A DNA stretch of 64,000 nt, from the NCBI RefSeq assembly GCF_000002425.4, contig NC_037273.1, positions 5,268,521-5,332,520 on the forward strand, written 5' to 3'. A program made the position numbers and the translations under genes. The notes under the pieces are model-generated. The model did not search any database, was not told where the DNA came from, and saw nothing but the letters and a program-made list of their open reading frames with translations. Shown here in pieces: positions 34,891-47,175 of the stretch; position 1 is the first letter of the stretch; the number at the start of each line of letters is the position of its first letter. The DNA comes from Physcomitrium patens (lineage: Eukaryota; Streptophyta; Bryopsida; Funariales; Funariaceae).

Positions 34891-35560
34891 TTGCAAAATG
34901 AGTTGGTTGTATTAACGAAGTATATTGATAAGAATATAATTCAAAAATTCATACGCCATTCAAAATCTCCAATAGAAGCTCTTATCTTAATTGTAAAGAA
35001 AAAAGATGGATCTTTACAAATGTGTATAGACTATCAAGGACTCAAAAAGATCACCATCAAAAATAAGTATCTACTATCTTTGATTTTAGAACTTCTTGAT
35101 TAATTGAATCAAATGAAGATTTATACAAAAATAGATCTATGAGGAATATATAACCTAATATGCATTAAAAAAAGAGATGAATGAAAAATTATATTTTGAA
35201 TAAAGTATAGACATTTTGAATATAATATCATGCCTTCTGGACTTAAAAATGTACTAGTTGTTTTTGAATACCTAATAAAAGATGACTTTTATGAATTTCT
35301 TGATGATTTTATTATTTATTATTTAAATGATATCTTAATTTATTCTAAAAATATAGAAAAACATAAACTTTATGTTTCATATGTATTACAAAAATTAAAA
35401 GGTGTAGGATTATATGCCAAGATAAAAAAGTGTGTATTTCATACTACTCAAGTTAACTTCTTAGGATACATCATTTCAAACAATGGTCTTATAATCAATC
35501 CTAAGTAGGTCCAAACTATCATCAATTAGAAGATTCCTAAAAAAATTAAAAAATATACAA
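34891..35560 (+). pseudogene. E1 reverse transcriptase pseudogene
   Basis: Clear RT blocks: [18 protein letters not shown], then after stops NIMPSGLKNV and FIIYYLNDILIYSKN. The catalytic YLDD is now YLND (G-to-A). The downstream LYAKIKKCVFH and FLGYIIS blocks of the connection region are readable. Stops at the positions of Arg, Gly/Arg and Trp in E2-like sequence abolish function. Confidence 0.85.
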
Positions 35561-35785
35561 TATTTTTTAAAATTTACTAATTATTACCAAATCTTCATCA
35601 AAAATATTTTTCAAGTCGTAGCTCCTCTTACATACTTGATATGTAACAAAAAACTTGAATAGAGCAAAGATAATAAAGCATCTTTTGAAGCTTTGAAGAT
35701 ATTATTTATTTTTGCACCAATTTTATATTATGTCAATTTTAAGGCATTTTTCATGAAAATATATGCTTAAGAATTTTCAGTGGAT

Positions 35786-35786
<1 letters not shown>

Positions 35787-35818
<32 letters not shown>
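35787..35818. repeat. 32-nt T run inside E1 RNase H
   Basis: Uninterrupted T tract in the RNase H region; E2 and E3 have no such run at the matching place. Slippage product or lineage-specific insertion. Confidence 0.9.
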
Positions 35819-35820
<2 letters not shown>

Positions 35821-36239
35821 CCTAAATAGAAGCAAATCACAAGCTCCAACCAATAGTTTTTTATTTTTGATTTTTTTTAACAGTCAAGTTTAACTACTAT
35901 ATCTATAACAAAGAGCTCTTTATAATTGTGGATTTTTTTAAAGAATATTGTCATTATATAGAATAAACTTTTAATTTAGTCATTAAATATATAAATGACA
36001 AGAATCTTGAATATTTTATATTGGCATATATTTGAATCATTGCCAAGCCTGTTGGAGCATGTCTTTATCAAGATTTAATTTCAAATTCACGTATTGACCT
36101 AAAAAATAATAAGATTTATCAAATATTCTTTCTAGATATTTTTATCTTGTACCAAAAGTAAAAAATGTAATTTTGAATCAATAAAGAATGATTTCCTAGA
36201 AGTTGAAGCCTTTTCATCTTTGAGCAATAAAATCAACAT

Positions 36240-37073
36240 TAATTGTTGATTCAAGCTTTATTAAGAATATCTTCTGATTTTCTTGTTTATGATATTAAGA
36301 ATACTTTTTTAAAGTCTTATGATACTTCTAAGTTTGAGTTCAAAAAGAACCTACTTTATTTTAAGGATTGCCTATATATTTCAAAAAAAGAAGCACATTT
36401 ATATATTTTTCAAACATGTCACAACTTTCTAATGGCATGATATTTTGGACACAACAAGATTTTAGAGCTTATATCTAGAGATTTTTGGTGGCTGCAAATA
36501 TGAAAGGCCGTGAAAGACTTTGTATAGTCATGCAATATTTGTTCAACATAATAAAACTTCTTGTCATCAATCCTATGGACTTTTTTAACCATTACTAATA
36601 TCAAAATAACCACAATTTTCTATTTCTATAGATTTTATTATAAATCTTTCAAATTTAAGTTCATATGAATGTATATTTGTGATTTTAGATTTCTTCGATT
36701 TTAAAATAGAATATTTTATATTGTATACAAAATCTATTATAAATAAAGAAATAATTAAGTTTTTTCTTGATAACATCTATTGCTATCATGGATTGTTAAA
36801 GGATATTATATCAAATAGAGGAATATAATTTGTATTAAGATTTTAAAAAATCTTTTTAAAGATATTGATAGTAGATATAAAACTATCTTTGTTCTTTATC
36901 TTCAAATTGATAGATAAAAAAAATAGGTGAATTAAATTTTGGAGCGATATTTTGAGATATATCATCAACTATTATTAAGATGATTGGATAATTTTTTTGC
37001 TATTAGCAGAGTTTACATATAATAATTTGATACATTATTTTATTCAATAAATACCTATTATTGAATAGAAGAA
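36240..37073 (+). pseudogene. E1 integrase remnant, 3' truncated
   Basis: Collinear with the E2 integrase: the zinc-binding region (HLYIFQTCHNF, SRDFWWLQ, then CNICS) and core fragments follow with many stops. Ends abruptly at 37073, where a TG-starting LTR begins. Confidence 0.65.
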
Positions 37074-37869
37074 TGTATCATAATATTTATTTATATAATT
37101 AAATAGAAATAAGTAAAATTAAATTTATTTTAGCATATTTTTTAGACAAGCTTTTTAGAAGCTTCATAGATGTTACTTTGTCTTTACATGTATTTGTAGT
37201 TGATTAATAGGTTAGAAACTTAGTCAAAAAATTAACCACATATTGATAGCTTACAAAATAAGCTAACTATATAGCATACATATAGAAAACTTGGTTTATA
37301 AGTTAAGATATGTGTCTTACAAAGTCAATATGATTTGGAGGTCCTATAAGATATTGTCATATAGCTCCCAATTAAGAGTATATATGGAGGAAAGAATAAA
37401 GCCTTCTTTACTCTTATCAATGCCTTTCTAATCTTTAGTCTTGTTTCAAGACTTTCTAGTCTTCTTGTTTTTGGCAATAGCCATTTTGGTTCAATATTAT
37501 ATCATCTTTGAATGTCTTTTTAGTTCTATTAAGAGACATAAGAGTGTATTGAGGATTTCTTTCTTCAAGATTCATATCCTTAATAATTTGGTAAAAGTCC
37601 TAACTTATTGTTCTTGTCATATTTTAGAAGTGAGTGGATTATTCCATTTTTATTATTGTGTTTTGAAGGTTTCAGATTACTCACCTTTATTGAGTTTTTT
37701 AACAAAATTTTTTTTCTTTAAAAAAATAAATTATCCTTCTTTGTAGAAATTTTTATTTGATATTAGAGGTTATAGATTATTCACCTATAATTTGACTTAT
37801 GGATTTATTAAGTTATTTAAAATAGTCGAAAAAATTATAGATGCTATACTTGGTGGAAGTAAGAATAGA
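37074..37869 (+). mobile_element. E1b: LTR, primer site and first gag codons of a truncated element
   Basis: LTR 37074-37755 (682 bp, TG start, end TTTTA where CA is expected). The tRNA-iMet primer site TTTGATATTAGAGG is at 37756-37769, then a leader and the first ~70 nt of gag (to 37869). It is cut by the E2 LTR. Thus E1 was interrupted by E1b, and E1b by E2, or the units were stacked by recombination. Confidence 0.7.
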
Positions 37870-38640
37870 TGTCATAGACATATGGATTTATTCTAATAGT
37901 TACTTATATGATTAGGTAGAAGTAGATAAATATAGATTAATTTAATAAATTCTTCTAGAAAAACTTCTTAAAAGCTTCATAGACATGGTTGTGACTTTAA
38001 ATGAGTTTATAGATTAGAAATTTGGCCAACAAGTTAATCATGTGTTGGTAGCTTGTAGATTAACTTAACTCAGTGTAATAGCTTATGGAACATGCTAACT
38101 ATGTGGTACATATATAGATAACTTGCTTTGCAAGTTTAGACATGTGGCTAGCAAAGTCAACATATTTTGGAGGTCTTATAGGATATTACCACATAACTCC
38201 TAGTTATGAGTATACATGGAGGCAAAAGTGAAGCCTTCTTTACTCTTATCAATATATTTCTAGTCTTTAGTCTTATTTCAAGATTTTTTAGTCTTCTTAT
38301 TTTTGGCAATAGCCATTCCAGTTCAATATTATATCATCTTTAAGTGATTTTCTAGTTCCTTTCATTGACACAAGAGTATATTGAGGATTTTCTTTTTTCA
38401 AGATTCATGTCTTTGATAGTTTGATAAAAGTGTTAATATACTATTTTTATCTTATTTTAGAAGTAAATAGACTATCTCACTTCTATTATTGTATTTTGAA
38501 GGTTGTAGACTACCTACCTTTAAATATTTTTTTTTGTTTATTGAAACTAATTTTTTTCTTAAAGAGAGTGGATTATCCTTCTTTGTTGAAATTTTTATAA
38601 GAATTTATAGATTATCTTCCTTTAATTTAACTTTTTAGAG

Positions 38641-39700
38641 TTGTTTGAATTTTCTATAGAAAGAAAGATTATGGATGCTATTCCTAGCAGAAGTGAGAAT
38701 AGATTTGCAACTATTGTGGATCTTCATGAACTTGTCAACACTCTTAAGGCAGAAATTTTACACATCACCAATGTTAATCATAAGAGCACTACTTCTATAC
38801 CTATGAAAGAAGTCCAAAATCTACTTCAAGAAGTTGTAAAGTTGAGAGAAATAAGTTGATAAGCCTCACAACCAAATTTACGAGATCTTGCTTCTACAAA
38901 CTCAAGAAAGTCAAGAATTAATATGCCTGAGAAGTTTGATGGAATAAGATCAAAATTTTGAAGATTTTTATAATAACTTAAGCTCTACTTAATATTATAC
39001 CCTTTCCAATATATGGATGGATTTACTCAAGTTGATTTCATAGGTGTACTTTTATCTGGAAGTATTCTTTCTTGGTTTATACCTTTGATGGAAAAGATCT
39101 CAACTTCTTTATAATTTAAATTCATTCTTAGAAGCATTTACAACTATATTTGGAGAAAATAATTAAAAATAAGTAATAGAGATCAAATTCTTATGTTTAT
39201 GACAAAGATCACAATCAACCACCATATATGCCGTTGAATTCCAAAACCTTGCTTACGACATGGACTGAAATGATAAAGCATTTACCAATTAATTTTGATA
39301 TAGATTGAAGGATAGCGTCAAAGATTTATTATTAACAATGCCAAAAGTAGAATCTTTGGAATAATTTATTATTCAAGCTATTGCATACAACAATCAATTA
39401 TTTAAATGACATGAAGAACAAAGACTTGGCTAGAGAAGAACAAGTTAAGTAATGGCAATAGCTTCGAAGTTTTTTGAAACATATTCATTAAGGCCAAAAC
39501 CAATGCAATTTGATATGATATATTTTAAATCTCTCACGGAGTAGGAAAAAACTTGATGTTGCTAAGAAGATTTGTGTTTATATTGTAGAGAAGCTAAGCA
39601 CACTGCTCAATATTGTCCAAAGAAGCAACGTAATTACAAAATGAAGAGCACAATTATCGAAGAAGACAATGTGTCAAAAAACAAATTTTTCTAGCTATAA
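38641..39700 (+). pseudogene. E2 gag pseudogene with intact zinc knuckle
   Basis: An N-terminal block of 72 codons is open (38641-38859), with a coiled-coil-like MKEVQNLLQEVVKLREIS end. The rest has stops. The CCHC knuckle at 39575-39616 keeps the full C-x2-C-x4-H-x4-C pattern, unlike E1 and E3. Confidence 0.75.
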
Positions 39701-39769
39701 TAAGAACCATGCAATTAGAATCATGTACAACACCTAGTAACGGTCCTATTCTTTCCTCAAACCTCTTAC

Positions 39770-40133
39770 CTTGTTTTACAATAGATGTGTATTTAGAACC
39801 TAAAAATCACAAAATATTTATCTTATTAGATTCAAGAACCTAAGCCTATTTTATAGACAAAGATTTTATCAAAAATAAAAAATACCTTTAATCAAGAAAA
39901 CTAAATCTGTACATGTAGAAGTCATAGATGGTCATTTGTTATCTTTTGGAAATATTACCTATGAAATTGTTCCTTTAGATATAGCAATTAAAGATCATAA
40001 CAATGTAGTAGTATTTAATGTAATAAAATCTCCCTCTAATTTAGTTATTTTAGGATTATCATTGCTAAAAAAATATAATTCTAAAATAGATTGGATTTCT
40101 TGTAATCTTAACTTTTTTGGTAGTATAATCTAA
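39770..40133 (+). pseudogene. E2 protease remnant
   Basis: The active-site region reads LLDSRT followed by a stop: Asp and Ser are kept, Gly has become Arg (GGA to AGA). The later IDWISCNLNFF block, typical of the end of chromovirus proteases, is open. Confidence 0.7.
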
Positions 40134-40399
40134 GATCAGATTAGTAAAGTAGAAGTACTAAATTCTAGTATATCCAAATCTTTATTAATAGGTACGAGAG
40201 CTTTCATACATGCTACAAAAGAAGGATCATCTTTTGTCATATATGCTACATCCATTTCTAATGATGGAAAAATATAAAGTGATATTCTTAAGTAATATTA
40301 AGAATTTTTAGACATTTTAAAAAAAAGAATACAAATATTCTTCTAAAGCATCGATCTTATGATTGTTCAATTGATCAGTAAGAAAGAGCTCAACCACCA

Positions 40400-41140
40400 T
40401 TCAAACCAATCTATAGCTTATTGTAGAATGAGTTGGCTGCATTAAAGGAATATATTGATGAAAACTTGGCAAAGAACTTTATATGCTATTTTAAATCTCC
40501 AACCAAGGCTCTTATCTTATTTGTGAAGAAGAAAGATGGATCTTTACAGATGTGTATAGATTATTGAAGATTCAATAAGATCACCATCAAAAATAAATAT
40601 CCTTTGCTTTTGATTTTATGACTTCTTGACTAACTCAATCAAGCAAAGATCTATACTAAAATAGATCTATAAGGAGCATAAAACTTAATTTGTATAAAAA
40701 AAAGAGATGAATGGAAGACTGCTTTTTGAAGTAAGTATGGACATTTTGAATATAATATCATGCCTTTTGGACTCACAAATGTACCAGCCACTTTTCAACA
40801 TCTTATGAGTGATTTTTTTTGTGAGTTTCTAGATGATTTTGTTGTTTGCTATTTAGATGATATTCCAATCTATTCTAAGAACACAAAAAAATATAAAATT
40901 TATGTTTGTCACATATTACAAAAATTTAGAGATAGAAGATTATACGCAAAGTTGAAACAATGTGTATTCCACACTATTTAAGTTGACTTTTTAGGATACA
41001 TCATTTCCAACGAAGGCATTATGATGGATCCCAAAAAGATCCAAACTATCATAGATTATAAGATTTCAAGAATTATATGAGATGTGTAATGTTTTTTGGG
41101 CTTTGTTAATTATTATCAAATCTTCATGAAGAACTTTTTT
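40400..41140 (+). pseudogene. E2 reverse transcriptase pseudogene
   Basis: The palm motif FVVCYLDDIPIYSKN keeps the two catalytic aspartates. The MPFGLTNVPATFQHLM and LYAKLKQCVFH blocks are well preserved. Stops occur upstream (near 40566, 40631, 40672) and at 40979, so no full enzyme can be made. Confidence 0.88.
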
Positions 41141-41179
41141 CAAGTTGCAATTTCACTTACACATTTGACTTATAAAGAT

Positions 41180-41620
41180 TAACTTAAGTAGAATAAAGAA
41201 GCAAAAGCATCATTTGATATTTTAAAGAAGGAGTTTACTTCTGCACCAATCTTGAATTGTGTCAACTTTTTCAAGGTATTTTTTGTAGAAACAGATATAT
41301 CAGACTTTGCTGTAAATGCCATATTGTTACAAATAGAAATAGATGACAAACTCTATCCAATGGCTTTCTATTGTAAGAAATTTTTGGTAATTAAGATTAA
41401 TTATGAGATCCATGTGAAAGAGCTCATTGCAATTATGGATTCATTTTAAGAATGGCATCATTATCTAAAAAGCATCTTAAGTCCATTCATTGTGTATATG
41501 GATCATAAGAATCTTGAGTACTTCATGTCAGCACATGTTGTGAATCATTGTCAAGCCCGTTGGAGCATGTCTTTATTCAAATTCAATTTTAAGTTTATTT
41601 ATTGACCCAAAAAACAACAA
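41180..41620 (+). pseudogene. E2 RNase H pseudogene
   Basis: FFVETDISDFAVNAIL, NYEIHVKELIAIMDSF and YMDHKNLEYFMSAHVV carry the usual acidic catalytic positions. A stop replaces the residue after DSF. Confidence 0.8.
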
Positions 41621-41639
41621 GGTCTATCAAACGCCATTT

Positions 41640-42890
41640 TTAAATATTTTTATCTTTTACCAAAAGAAAGAGATGCATCTTTTGATCAACAAAGAATAAT
41701 TCTCTTGAAGCTCGAGTATTTTTATCTTCAAGGAATAAAATCAACATTGACTGCTGATTCAACCTTTGTCAAGCAAATTCAATCAAATATATCTTTTGAT
41801 CTTCTTATTCATAATATTAAGAATATTTCTTCTAAGTCCTATGATATTTGAAAGTTTGAGTTCAAAAATAACCTATTATATTTCAAAGATCACCTATATA
41901 TTCTTGAAGGTGAGGCATGATTATGTATCTTTCAAGTTTGCCATGATTTTTCAGTAGCCAAACATTTTGGATACAATAAGACTTTGGAGCTAATATCAAG
42001 ATATTTTTGGTGGCTTCAAATGTAGAAGGCAGTCAAAGACTTTGTACAATCAAGCAATACTTATTTAAGATCCAAAATTCCTTGCCATTGATCTTATGGA
42101 CTTCTTCAACTGTTACAAATTCTAGAACAACTATGGTCTTTTGTTTCTATGTATTTTATCATAGATCTATCAATCTCAAATTTATAAGACTTTATATTTG
42201 TAATTATAGATTACTTCACCAAATGACATATTTTATACCATGTTTAAATCTATTTCAAGTGAAGAAATAACTAAATTTTTTATTGACAATATCTATAGCT
42301 ATCATGGATTATCAAAGAATATTATGTCAGATAGGAGGACTCAATTTGTATTAAGTTTCTAAAAAATTCTATTCAAGATTTTAAAAGTAGATATAAAGCT
42401 TTCTTTGGCTTTTTATGTTCAAATTGATAAGCAAACGGAATGAGTGAATTAAGTTTTGAAGCAGTATTTGAGGTGTACCATCAACTATCATCAAGATGAT
42501 TGGAGAACTCTTTTGCCATTGATAGAGTTTGCATATATAATAATTCGATACATTCTTCTATTCAATAAACACCTTTATTTGTCAATTATGGTTATCATCC
42601 ATGACTTGATATTTTTCACTTTTCAAAAGTTGATAATCTTATGGCAGAAGATTTAGCAAATCATTTGTCAAAGTTACATGCAACAATGAAGATACAATTA
42701 AAAGAAGCTCAAGAATGGCAAAAGATCAATGATGATGCCTATTACAAAGAACAACTACAATTCAATGTACATGACAAGCTATGATTACTTCATCACAATA
42801 TCAAGCATACTTATCTTTGTGATAAGTTAGACTATTATAAGCTGATAATTTTTTCTATTTGTAAATAAATCAATCTTGTTGCTTATCAAT
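41640..42890 (+). pseudogene. E2 integrase pseudogene
   Basis: Collinear remnants of zinc-binding (CHDFSVAKHFG, then WWLQM), catalytic core and C-terminal domains. Good blocks near 42640-42760 (MAEDLANHLSKLHATMK, QLKEAQEWQK). Several frame stops. Confidence 0.75.
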
Positions 42891-42898
42891 TACATCTA

Positions 42899-43117
42899 TT
42901 GAAGTCTATGAAGATCCACCCTGTAATTTATGTATTTCTTCTTGAGCGGTATAAGACAATGAATATCTTGGAAAGAAGAAAAATGCTACCTCACCCTATA
43001 GAAGTGGATAATAATCAAAAGTTCAAAGTAGAAGAAGTTTTAGACCCAAGGCAGTGCCAAAATAGGTTAGGATATCTTGTTCATTGGCACAGATATGATA
43101 TTAGTGAATACACATAG
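42899..43117 (+). pseudogene. E2 chromodomain
   Basis: A 72-codon open stretch ends with FKVEEVLDPRQCQNRLGYLV and HWHRYD, the signature strand-helix core of a chromodomain that targets chromoviruses to heterochromatin marks. The aromatic positions are partly kept (Y and W). It stops just before the expected W-E-P. Confidence 0.8.
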
Positions 43118-43288
43118 GAGCCATTAAAGAGTCTTATAAATACAGCAAAAAAAGTTGAAGTATTTCATCAATGAAATCTATCAAAATCAAGATGAAGAAT
43201 AGCAAATCTTTGCTATAAAAGAAACAAGATCAAAAGAAGATAACATTCTACCTTCTATCTTTCTTTGTAACTTCTATGTATTTGTGAT

Positions 43289-43630
43289 GCTAAGGAGATG
43301 GAGAACCAAAAACTAGCAAATTCAACTCAAGAGCTTTCATTTGCAGACTTACCAGATGAGACATTGCAATTGTCACAATCTTCAAGACAACAAAATCGAG
43401 ATGATGATTGTTAAGAATAACATGTCCTTCCTCGAATAAATGGCAAGATACATTATATTTGGCATGACAATCTTAGAAAAGATTTCAAATGTTTGATTAT
43501 TTTATTAGAGATAGGAACTATTCCTGATAATATTCTAAATATTTTATTTGAAAGAAGTTGCAAAGGCCTCAATAACAATCAAATAATAGGGTGGTCTTCT
43601 TGCCATGATATGAAACACTATTGATGGCTT
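43289..43630 (+). pseudogene. Extra open frame downstream of the E2 chromodomain
   Basis: From an ATG at 43299, about 107 codons read with only two early TAA stops (each could come from CAA by C-to-T). It begins MENQKLANSTQELSFADLPD and later contains a KIHYIWHDNLRKDF block and a LEIGTIPDNILNILF block. Collinear sequence is present in E3 (about 60480-60657) and E6 (about 62890-63043). I do not recognise it; either a C-terminal extension of the polyprotein or a separate small 3' gene. Confidence 0.5.
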
Positions 43631-45747
43631 CGAGCTCTCAATTATACTCTAAAATTTAAATTTTTGTTATTTTACTATTTTATGATAATTAAACATGTTA
43701 GATTAAGATTTATATAAGTGGAATTTAGTTTTATAGAATTTTTAGGATTACAACCCTTGATAGTATAAATTATAGTTTAATTCCTTGAATTAGGTTAATT
43801 AGGACTAAAGTGATAAGAATTAGAAAATTAGAATAACAACTTAGTTAGTTTAATAATTTAGAGGTTATTAGTCATTACTATAAGGGTTGACTAAAAGGTT
43901 AGGAGTTGGAATTATAATTCTCTAAAAGATTTAGAGAAGTTAGTAATGATGATTTTGGATTTTCTTCCAAATTTGACAAATTTAAGTAGCATGGTGATTC
44001 TTCTAGTTAATAGGAGTCTTTTTAATGCAATGGTGGAACCGGATTTATCTTGTAGAGTGAAGAAAATAAGATCAGCAACCTCTCCTTCAAAATAAAAGAG
44101 AAGCAATGAAATTCTCATTTTGAAGAATTTCACAAAAATTACCAAGATCCTTGTAAGTAAAAACTTCCATGAAAATTATAATTGAGCATGGATTGAGGCA
44201 TGTGAGTAGTCGATCTTAGCTTAAAAAGGTGTTTTGAACACAATAGTGAAGTTAGATTTACAAAAAGAAAATGCTTTCTTGACCACTTACAAGAGCCATC
44301 AGCCTTAGTAACGAGATTGGCTCTTGGATGAATGAAGGCCGTAGATCTAGATTAGGAATCTTAAAAATCAAGGGTGAAGATGTAGCCACCCTTCTATGAG
44401 CCTCCATTCAATTTTATAAGAGAGGCTTGGTTTTCCAAGCCCTCTCTCTCTCCTCTTTTGGGTGAAGGGCGGAGACATGCGAAAATTTGGCCAAAATCCT
44501 AATCTTAATTTTATTTAGATTTTAATTCTCATTGTGAACCTTGTGATTGTGTATGTATAGATTTTATATTGTGAAGGATGGTCATTAAGTTTTAAAATAT
44601 GTTTCATTGAGGTAGATATCTCCTCGGCCTTTCAAATACCCCAAGGGTTTTAAGGGGCTTGTATTTTCTTCAATCAGTCACTTAGTTTCTTTTTTTTCAA
44701 TGTGAGATTCAGAATAGTTGTAGCTTTTGTTGTTAGCTTTCTGACAAGATAAGATTCGCTTGATTTGGAGTAAGAAAGAATTTTTGGTGAATTTTAGAGT
44801 TTGAGGGAGTCGACTGCCTTTCCAGTTTGAATCAATCGAGTTTGGAAAGGCATTTCTTAGCGCTTGATGATTTTATTTATTTGAAATTTTGGGAGCATCA
44901 AGATTATTAAGCTAAGCTTTGAAAGGCATAAGTTTTGTTGAATTTTAAGATAATCTGAATTTTTAGTGAATTTCTAAGTGAAGAGGGTTGGTCACCGCAA
45001 CAGTTTGGATCACTCAACTTCAAAGGAGGAATTCTCACTACTGGATCATTAGATTGCAATGAGAATTATTGTATCAAAAGCGTCTTCAAGTTATCCTTGC
45101 AATAAGCTAAGAATCATTCAAATTAAAGCCGATTACAAATTTTGGAAAATTTTGGAATAGAAGGGGATTGCTACCTTCAATCCTAATGTGTTGTTAAGGT
45201 ACCTTCGCTTTCACCTCTCTTACTTTATTTTTACTATCATCTTCACAGTAACTTGTAATCTCTACATTTCACTTTTTGGCTAATAAGTTTTAAGTTTAAC
45301 TTTTAACCTTCAATATTCTCACTTTAACTTTTTTACTTTCAACTTTTAAACTGAACTTTTAATTTTAAATTTTCACTTAATCTTTAATCTTAACTTTTAA
45401 CTTAACTTTTTTAACTTAACATTTTAATTTTAAATTTTAAATTAATCTTTTAATCTTAATTTTTAACTTTTATTTTAATTTTTAATTCAAACTGAAGTTT
45501 TCATTCTTATGATAAATTAATAATAATAACTTAGTTAATTATTTTTACTATGTTTGCATAGTAAATTTTATTTAATATATTAATTTAATATTGGTAACTA
45601 TTGCTTGGAAGGCCTAAAACTAATTGAATTTTTTGATATAAATATTTAAATTAATCTAATAATTAAACAATTAGTACCTCTCCAATTCCACCTATTAGAC
45701 TTGTTGTGTGGCATAGGTTTCATCAAGTGGTGAAATTTGGCCTCACA
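43622..45747 (+). mobile_element. LTR-like unit, less AT-skewed than its neighbours, no coding sequence
   Basis: Begins with TG at about 43622 (uncertain) and ends CTCACA at 45747, an end supported by the partial copy at 32.1-32.6 kb. It contains comparatively GC-rich stretches (44,200-44,480 and 44,740-45,130) that look much less eroded than E1-E3. Read as a long solo LTR of a third family; a non-autonomous element is the alternative. Confidence 0.45.
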
Positions 45748-45892
45748 ATGGTTGAAAGGGCCTATCAACCATCTTTGAAGAGAGCAAAGATCAGAGTATG
45801 TAGCAAATAAAATTTGCATATCTTGGACTTTTTTAACATATGAAGACTGCTCTTTATGGAACTCGTACCTAGAAAAGAGGATAATATCACAG
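45748..45892. other. Short unassigned segment between two LTR-like units
   Basis: 145 nt without similarity to the other elements; starts ATGGTTGAAAGGGCC. It may be a remnant of an internal region or original host DNA. Confidence 0.3.
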
Positions 45893-47128
45893 TGTTGTGT
45901 TGTGGTTCGGCTACTATGTGAAAATAATATATTTATATATTTAATACATAATATACTAGATAACATGGTAAAAGCCATATTAGTGGATTTTTGTTGGTTG
46001 TAGGATGTGGATAGATTATAACTTCAAAAAGAGATATATTAGAATTTATATAACTTTATTTTCTTTTGATAGTGACTTTGAAGTTGATCTTATTAGTAGT
46101 AAGTTTTAAATATTTAGAGTCTCCTTTGTTAGATATTGGTGATCCTTGAAGTCATATTTAGGTTCTTTAATTTGATGTTTAGGGCATATATTGAGTAAAT
46201 CTTGTAAAGAAAAGAGTTGGAGAGGGATTTTGGTAGCAAAAAGAGAGTTTAAGATATCCATATAGATGAATGGAGATGGATGGTGAAAATCTCCATTCCT
46301 ATTGGTCAAAAATCATGACCAATGGGCTTTGAGGAGGTTGCCTGAGGCCATATTAGAAATTAGGATTAGTTTTTTGGAGGCTTTTGAGCTTTGGAGGCTA
46401 GAATCAGCAAGTTTAGGTTTTTGGCTATGGTTTTGATGCAAATTTTGAGTGATTTGGAGTTTATATAAAAGAGATATGGATGCTTTAAGTTTGGGTATTG
46501 ATTTTGTATCTACTGTCATACTTTTGGATATAACACACGCATACAAAAAACAACAAAGGATCAATGATTAGGGTTGGAGAAAGCACTCTCTCAACTATAC
46601 TTTTGGTATACTATTTGATGGATTTCAAGCTTGGATGAAGGAGATATTGGAGGTTGAATTTAGCAATTGCAAATCTAAGAGTAGTAAGTGACCCAAATTG
46701 CTAGTGGTTGTGTTTTGAGTTATATCTTGTGGAATTTGATAAGATTTTGGCTAAAAATTTCTAAGAATATGTATTTTCATGTAATCAAACTTTGTACATA
46801 AGTTTTGTGATATTTGAATTTTGGATTAGTAAGATATGAAGAAAATAGTACTTAGGTGCTTGTGAATTAGGATTTTAGAGCATCTGCTAGGATTTTTAAC
46901 ATGTCAGTCGATTGATAGTAAATTTATGGTTGAATTTTTGTAAGATAAAGTTTAAGATTGAATTCTATGAGATCCGTGAATTTGGTAAAATCTGAACAGT
47001 TGAATCAAGACATATAAATTTCTAAAGTTTAAGAAGAAGAAATCCTTTACGAAAATATTATATTTTGAAGGAATTTTATTATAACTTGAATATTTTATAT
47101 AAAATAAAGGAGTATTTTGAGAGCCAAG

Positions 47129-47175
<47 letters not shown>

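Larger units (their letters stand above)
32613..37073 (+). mobile_element. E1: decayed Ty3/gypsy chromovirus, truncated at both ends
   Basis: Order: 5'-truncated LTR (32613-33129), primer binding site (33130-33142), gag (from about 33180), protease (about 34325-34430), reverse transcriptase (34891-35560), RNase H (about 35640-36000) and integrase (about 36240-37073). The 3' end is cut inside integrase by the E1b LTR. Every domain carries stops, mostly TAA/TAG/TGA that replace Gln, Arg or Trp codons through C-to-T or G-to-A change. Retrotransposition-incompetent. Confidence 0.85.
37870..43621 (+). mobile_element. E2: best-preserved Ty3/gypsy chromovirus copy, no 3' LTR in place
   Basis: 5' LTR 37870-38597 (728 bp), gag 38641-39700, protease about 39770-40130, RT about 40400-41140, RNase H about 41180-41620, integrase about 41640-42890, chromodomain about 42980-43120, and an extra post-chromodomain frame about 43289-43620. 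Gag-pol order with integrase after RNase H and a C-terminal chromodomain defines a Ty3/gypsy chromovirus. Its 3' part runs into the LTR-like unit at 43.62 kb and no matching 3' LTR follows. Confidence 0.88.
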
